Shown in pieces: positions 60,864 to 64,000 of a DNA stretch of 64,000 bases. Source of the stretch: Brachyspira suanatina. GTDB lineage: Bacteria > Spirochaetota > Brachyspiria > Brachyspirales > Brachyspiraceae. Both the position numbers and the translations under genes were made by a program. Within the stretch, counting starts at the first letter, position 1; every line of letters starts with the position of its first letter. Location of the stretch: assembly GCF_001049755.1 (NCBI RefSeq), contig NZ_CVLB01000003.1, positions 186,001 through 250,000 on the forward strand. The letters run 5' to 3'. The notes under the pieces were generated by a model, which saw nothing but the letters and a program-made list of their open reading frames with translations, searched no databases and was not told the DNA's origin.

Positions 60864-62471
60864 TTAAGCTGCAACATTAATAACAATGTCTAATTGTTTA
60901 TCTTCATTGCCTGCTTTCTTAGCTGTTATCTTCAATGTTACACTGCCTGCTGCCTTACCTGTAATAGTGAATACTTTATCAGCATCATTGTATTCAACAT
61001 CAATAAAGCCTTGTTCTTCTGGCTCTATTAAATATGTTATTTCATCAGCATTGCTTGTAATATTTATTGTAGGTTTTTCTCCGACTCTTAAGTCTAAACT
61101 TTGCTTGTTAGCTTCCAAAGTAAGAACTTCTGCCACAGTAATTGGTATGCTGAGTGTTATATCTTCATTGCCTGCTTTTTTACCTACTACTTTCAATACA
61201 GCATTTCCTGCTTTTTTTCCTGTTATAGTGAACACTTTATCCGTATATTCAGCATCAAAATAATCTTGCTCAGTAGGTTCTAAGCTATAATCTATAGTAT
61301 CAGCGTTGCTTATAAGATCTATAGTAGGTTTTTCTCCGACTTTTAAGCCTAAACTTTGCTTGTTAGCTTCCAAAGTAAGAACTTCTGCTACAGTAATTGG
61401 TATGCTTATTATTTTATCTTCACATCCAGCTTTTTTAGCTATAATTTTTAATACAGCCTTGCCTGCTTTTTTTCCTGTTATAGTAAATATCTTATCAGTG
61501 TCATTATATTCTGCATCAAAATAATCTTGCTCAGTAGGTTCTAAGCTATAATCTATAGTATCAGCATTGCTTGTAAGATTTACATTCGGTGCTTCACCAA
61601 CTTTCAAATCTAAACTTTCCTTGTTTGCTTCTAAAGTAAGTTCCTCTTTTATAACTTCATCTTTTTCATCATCGCTGACTGCTTGTTCATCTTCATACCA
61701 TGCAAGCTGTTCTCCGCTTTGCTGACTGCCTGATGTAGTTGCTGTAAAACTCAATTTCCCTACTAATACATCCTGTGCTTTATCTGAAGGGAATGTAAAC
61801 TCTAAGCCTCCTGCTATTGAAGCTTGTGGTAAATATATTCTAAATTCTTTACCTTCAGCATTAGTATTAACTATCATTATGCATTTAGGTTTTATTTTAG
61901 AACTTTTTCCGCCTGTTGTCATTCTTACCATTTTAGGCATTATTCTAGTATATGTTATAATTAAAGTATCTGTACTAGGAGATATTTTACTATCTGTAAT
62001 TTTTATTCCATTAGTTCCTATTTTTTCGTAGCTTGATTCTTCTATGAGAATATTTCCCATAGAGTTTTTCTTTTCTACTTTAGTTATTGTGACTTCGCTT
62101 CCATCTGCATTCTTAAATGGAACTTTTATTTCTTCACCTCTTTTATATGTATCTGATTCTACCACATACTGTTTTGTAACTTCTGTTTTACCATCATATT
62201 CGTTTATATTATCAATACCGCCTCTTGCCATAGCATAGTTTTTGAAATTAATTTCTAAACTATCAAGTGAAACCTCAATTTTATGCTCTGTCTGTAGAGT
62301 AGCTATAGTTCCTGCATTGTCACTTTCTATATCTGCTGTAGACATAGTTTCTTTTAAACTAACATTGCGTCCTGCCCCTATGTCTACAAGTTTATCAAAT
62401 CTATCTCCAATTAAAACTTTTGCACTTCCGTATCTTATTGTACTTTTTTCTTGAACTTGTGTTTGACTCAT
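60864..62471 (-). CDS. Phage major tail (tube) protein with three Ig-like repeats
   Basis: The 535-residue protein has an N-terminal tail-tube domain (about 1-260: YGSAKVLIGDRFDKLVDIGAGRNVSLKE, then IASIAGGLEFTFPSDKAQDVLVGKLSF-type segments). Three BIG2/Ig-like repeats of about 85 residues follow: LTLEANKESLDLKVGEAPNVN, LTLEANKQSLGLKVGEKPTID and LTLEANKQSLDLRVGEKPTIN. Each has DYSLEPTEQDYFDAEY or a variant and IFTITGKKAGKAVLKI. The repeats are close to each other at DNA level (the 61080-61600 part), so they can gain or lose units. Surface Ig-like domains are thought to aid weak binding to cells or mucus. Confidence 0.8.
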   Translation of the reverse strand: MSQTQVQEKSTIRYGSAKVLIGDRFDKLVDIGAGRNVSLKETMSTADIESDNAGTIATLQTEHKIEVSLDSLEINFKNYAMARGGIDNINEYDGKTEVTKQYVVESDTYKRGEEIKVPFKNADGSEVTITKVEKKNSMGNILIEESSYEKIGTNGIKITDSKISPSTDTLIITYTRIMPKMVRMTTGGKSSKIKPKCIMIVNTNAEGKEFRIYLPQASIAGGLEFTFPSDKAQDVLVGKLSFTATTSGSQQSGEQLAWYEDEQAVSDDEKDEVIKEELTLEANKESLDLKVGEAPNVNLTSNADTIDYSLEPTEQDYFDAEYNDTDKIFTITGKKAGKAVLKIIAKKAGCEDKIISIPITVAEVLTLEANKQSLGLKVGEKPTIDLISNADTIDYSLEPTEQDYFDAEYTDKVFTITGKKAGNAVLKVVGKKAGNEDITLSIPITVAEVLTLEANKQSLDLRVGEKPTINITSNADEITYLIEPEEQGFIDVEYNDADKVFTITGKAAGSVTLKITAKKAGNEDKQLDIVINVAA

Positions 62472-62486
62472 AAAATATCCTTATAA

Positions 62487-62855
62487 TTAATATTTATATA
62501 ATATATTTACTATGCTTACAGCTTGATAAAAATCTTCAGTATAGTTATGTGTTTCATTTGAAACGCTGCATCCGCATATTTCTGTATCATCAATAATAGC
62601 TGTTAAATTGGTAAAATATTTGCCTATTGCTTTTTGTATATTCAATGCTTTACTCAAATCATTAGAATATACTGCTATTTGATAAACATTCCTGCCATAT
62701 TCAAATTCATAATGCGGTGTGCTGCTTGTTAAAGAATAAACTATATATGTTTTATTTTTATCTATTTGAGAATCAGAAACGAAATCTAAATAAACTCCGT
62801 CCGCTTCTCTTTTTGTTAATTCTTTAAGTATTGTATATATAGCATTCTCAATCAT
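62487..62855 (-). CDS. Phage tail completion/terminator-like protein
   Basis: The 122-residue protein (AIYTILKELTKREADGVYLDFV, IVYSLTSSTPHYEFEYGRNVYQIAVYS, and EDFYQAVSIVNILYKY) follows the DUF3168/tail-completion pattern (a beta-sheet with Y-x-Y-F and QI.VYS motifs). It lies between the gp10-like and tail-tube genes, the standard place of the tail terminator. It would cap the tail before head joining. Confidence 0.65.
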   Translation of the reverse strand: MIENAIYTILKELTKREADGVYLDFVSDSQIDKNKTYIVYSLTSSTPHYEFEYGRNVYQIAVYSNDLSKALNIQKAIGKYFTNLTAIIDDTEICGCSVSNETHNYTEDFYQAVSIVNILYKY

Positions 62856-62881
62856 TATTGTTATACTCCTGCTCGGCTATA

Positions 62882-62908
62882 AATACAAAGCAAATAAATT
62901 TGCTTTGT
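62882..62908. terminator. Hairpin between gp10-like and tail-terminator genes
   Basis: ACAAAGCAAA pairs with TTTGCTTTGT around a short loop in the 65-base gap. No T tract on the minus strand; perhaps an mRNA-processing hairpin. Confidence 0.5.
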
Positions 62909-62920
62909 GCCTCGCATTCG

Positions 62921-63394
62921 CTATTTATTCTTTTTGTTTGCTTTGTCTATTGCTTGCTGTAATTTTTGTTTTATATATTCTTCTATAACATCTTTTTTAC
63001 TTTCAAAAATAGGAATTAAAAGAGGCTGAGGAGGCTGAGAAACTGTCCCATATTCAGGGAAGCGTACATAATATCTATCTCCCTGTTCTTTATACCATTT
63101 TATTTTGTTCTTAGATGGAACTCCGCCGCCTTTTTTTTCTAATGTTCCAACTTTTATAGCTACTGAAGTGTCGCTTCCTTTTGATGATTTTCTTTCTTTT
63201 ACATCATAGTATTTATTTTCACTCCAGCCTCTACTTTTTGCCTCAGCATTGGCTTCTTTTGCAATTTCATTTCCTGCTTTTCTAGCTCCTGCTTTTATAG
63301 CTTTCTTGAAATCGCCGCCTAGTTCTTCTAAAGTCTTTCTGAACTCATCAAGTCCTTTTATACTTATAGAAGTTTTTCTGATAACACCTGACAT
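62921..63394 (-). CDS. HK97 gp10-family tail component
   Basis: The 157-residue protein starts MSGVIRKTSISIKGLDEFRKTLEELGGDFKKAIKAGARKAGNEIAKEAN. This fits the HK97 gp10 family (small basic head-tail joining protein), with the usual A-x-x-GAxxxxxxAKxxA pattern. A beta-rich middle (TSVAIKVGTLEKK, YYVRFPEYGTVSQPPQPLLIPIFE) and a basic tail complete the family form. It lies between the head-tail adaptor and tail-terminator genes, as expected. Confidence 0.85.
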   Translation of the reverse strand: MSGVIRKTSISIKGLDEFRKTLEELGGDFKKAIKAGARKAGNEIAKEANAEAKSRGWSENKYYDVKERKSSKGSDTSVAIKVGTLEKKGGGVPSKNKIKWYKEQGDRYYVRFPEYGTVSQPPQPLLIPIFESKKDVIEEYIKQKLQQAIDKANKKNK

Positions 63395-63395
63395 A

Positions 63396-63737
63396 TTATC
63401 CGCTTTTATTATTTATCAATTTTTTTATTGTAAATATACATTCTATATTTTTATATGAAACATTTTCTCTATAAATTACTTCATAAATATCATCTTCATT
63501 ATTTATTTTGGCCATCATTCCTTTAGTATCAAACTCTTTGAAATAATGAGTATGTACTTTTAAAGTTCTTTCTAAATCTTTTCTTTTACCTTGCTGTATA
63601 TCTTTAAATGTTATATCTTCAATAGAACATTTAACTTTTCTTAATTCTTTTAATTGAGTTTTTCCTGTTCCATTTTTATTATCTACATATTCAGATATAT
63701 AAAAAGTTATAGAATGTATCAGTTTAGCCACTTTCAT
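63396..63737 (-). CDS. Phage head-tail adaptor (head closure) protein
   Basis: The 113-residue protein (LIHSITFYISEYVDNKNGTGK, LRKVKCSIEDITFKD, HTHYFKEFDTKGMMAKI, and IYEVIYRENVSYKNIECIFTIKK) fits the SPP1 gp16-like head-tail adaptor family. It plugs the portal/connector after DNA packaging. It overlaps the gene upstream by 4 bases (ATGA) and precedes the gp10-like gene by 1 base. Confidence 0.75.
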   Translation of the reverse strand: MKVAKLIHSITFYISEYVDNKNGTGKTQLKELRKVKCSIEDITFKDIQQGKRKDLERTLKVHTHYFKEFDTKGMMAKINNEDDIYEVIYRENVSYKNIECIFTIKKLINNKSG

Positions 63738-64000
63738 AAAGTAAACTTTTCCCTAGCTATAGCCAATAATCTATGCACACCTTCCAAAGCTACTTTTTCA
63801 CTTTGACTGGCTTCTCCTGTTTTGCTTTCAAAATAATGAGTAGCAAGTCCAAGAATTGCATACTTAACTTCAGGAGGACAATCAATTCTTTTGTATTCTG
63901 TTTCATTAACTTTATTACAATAGCTGATTGCACTATCTAAAGCCAATTGCAGTATATCATCATCATAATCAATGCCTTCTAAGTTTAGAAACTTTTTAAA
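63734..64000 (-). CDS. Head-tail connector protein, gp6-like (partial)
   Basis: The frame is open to the window edge; the visible 88 residues begin FKKFLNLEGIDYDDDILQLALDSAISYCNKVN. This fits the gp6-like head-tail connector family (a helix with a YxxDDDxLxxAxxxAxxYC pattern). It continues PPEVKYAILGLATHYFESKTGE and ends LLAIAREKF. The TTG at 63946 is not the true start. It joins the tail to the portal. Upstream capsid and packaging genes are expected beyond the window. Confidence 0.75.
   Translation of the reverse strand, partial: FKKFLNLEGIDYDDDILQLALDSAISYCNKVNETEYKRIDCPPEVKYAILGLATHYFESKTGEASQSEKVALEGVHRLLAIAREKFTL

Noticed and set aside
47500-63946. Identification as the VSH-1 gene transfer agent of Brachyspira
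   Set aside because: An integrase, spanins and a tape measure gene fit an ordinary siphophage; I could not match specific VSH-1 proteins from sequence alone.

Overview
The window is low-GC chromosomal DNA from a spirochaete, most likely Brachyspira. The basis is strong A/T bias (intergenic DNA is mostly A and T), many LxxC-type lipoproteins, a FlgM-like protein, and spirochaete-style secreted TPR, HEAT, OmpA-like and ankyrin proteins. The genus assignment is an inference from gene content and style, not a database result. I saw no rRNA or tRNA gene.

Left part (1-23.5 kb): housekeeping and envelope genes. These are a methionine-uptake lipoprotein pair (metQ), an NfeD protease, folD, an alanine/Na+ symporter, an iron alcohol dehydrogenase, a PTS EIIA and a TonB-like protein. 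Then come rsmI with a flgM-like gene, a two-gene regulatory operon (degenerate histidine kinase plus membrane-bound LuxR protein), a DMT transporter, a ferritin-VIT1 metal transporter, argS, a receiver-GGDEF protein with a degenerate active site, and tsaC. Two gene-poor stretches stand out. One (11.8-12.7 kb) has three near-matches to the ParB site parS. The other (15.88-16.23 kb) has a cluster of TTATCAACA-type DnaA boxes. Together they make a candidate origin/partition region.

Middle (23.5-43.6 kb): accessory and cell-surface genes. A two-gene operon of a Panacea-domain (SocA-like antitoxin) protein and a DUF2971-like protein looks like a toxin-antitoxin or defence unit; both genes carry a one-base loss in an A7 run. 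Next are a HEAT-repeat protein, tandem OmpA-like lipoproteins, a PseG-like/methyltransferase fusion, an ankyrin protein, an AssT-like sulfotransferase, a nicotinamidase-like protein lacking its cysteine, and a HAD phosphatase. A decaying patch at 36.4-38.9 kb (TPR remnant, frameshifted radical SAM gene, amber-interrupted membrane protein) precedes aspS. Five large intergenic repeats built from nested G-rich/C-rich inverted modules lie at 3.7, 19.3, 21.5, 35.0 and 39.0 kb.

Right part (44-64 kb): one end of an integrated tailed-phage genome that runs past the window edge. Reading leftward on the minus strand, it has head-tail connector proteins, tail-tube protein with Ig-like repeats, tail chaperones with a probable -1 ribosomal frameshift, tape measure, baseplate and fibre proteins, and a small sigma-like regulator. 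These are followed by a lysis block (GH19 endolysin, XhlA-like protein, overlapping Rz/Rz1 spanins, small membrane proteins), a second fibre gene, and a tyrosine integrase beside iteron-like repeats. A short plus-strand control region between lysis block and integrase encodes a 26-residue hydrophobic peptide and two ribbon-helix-helix-like proteins, one apparently a covalent dimer.
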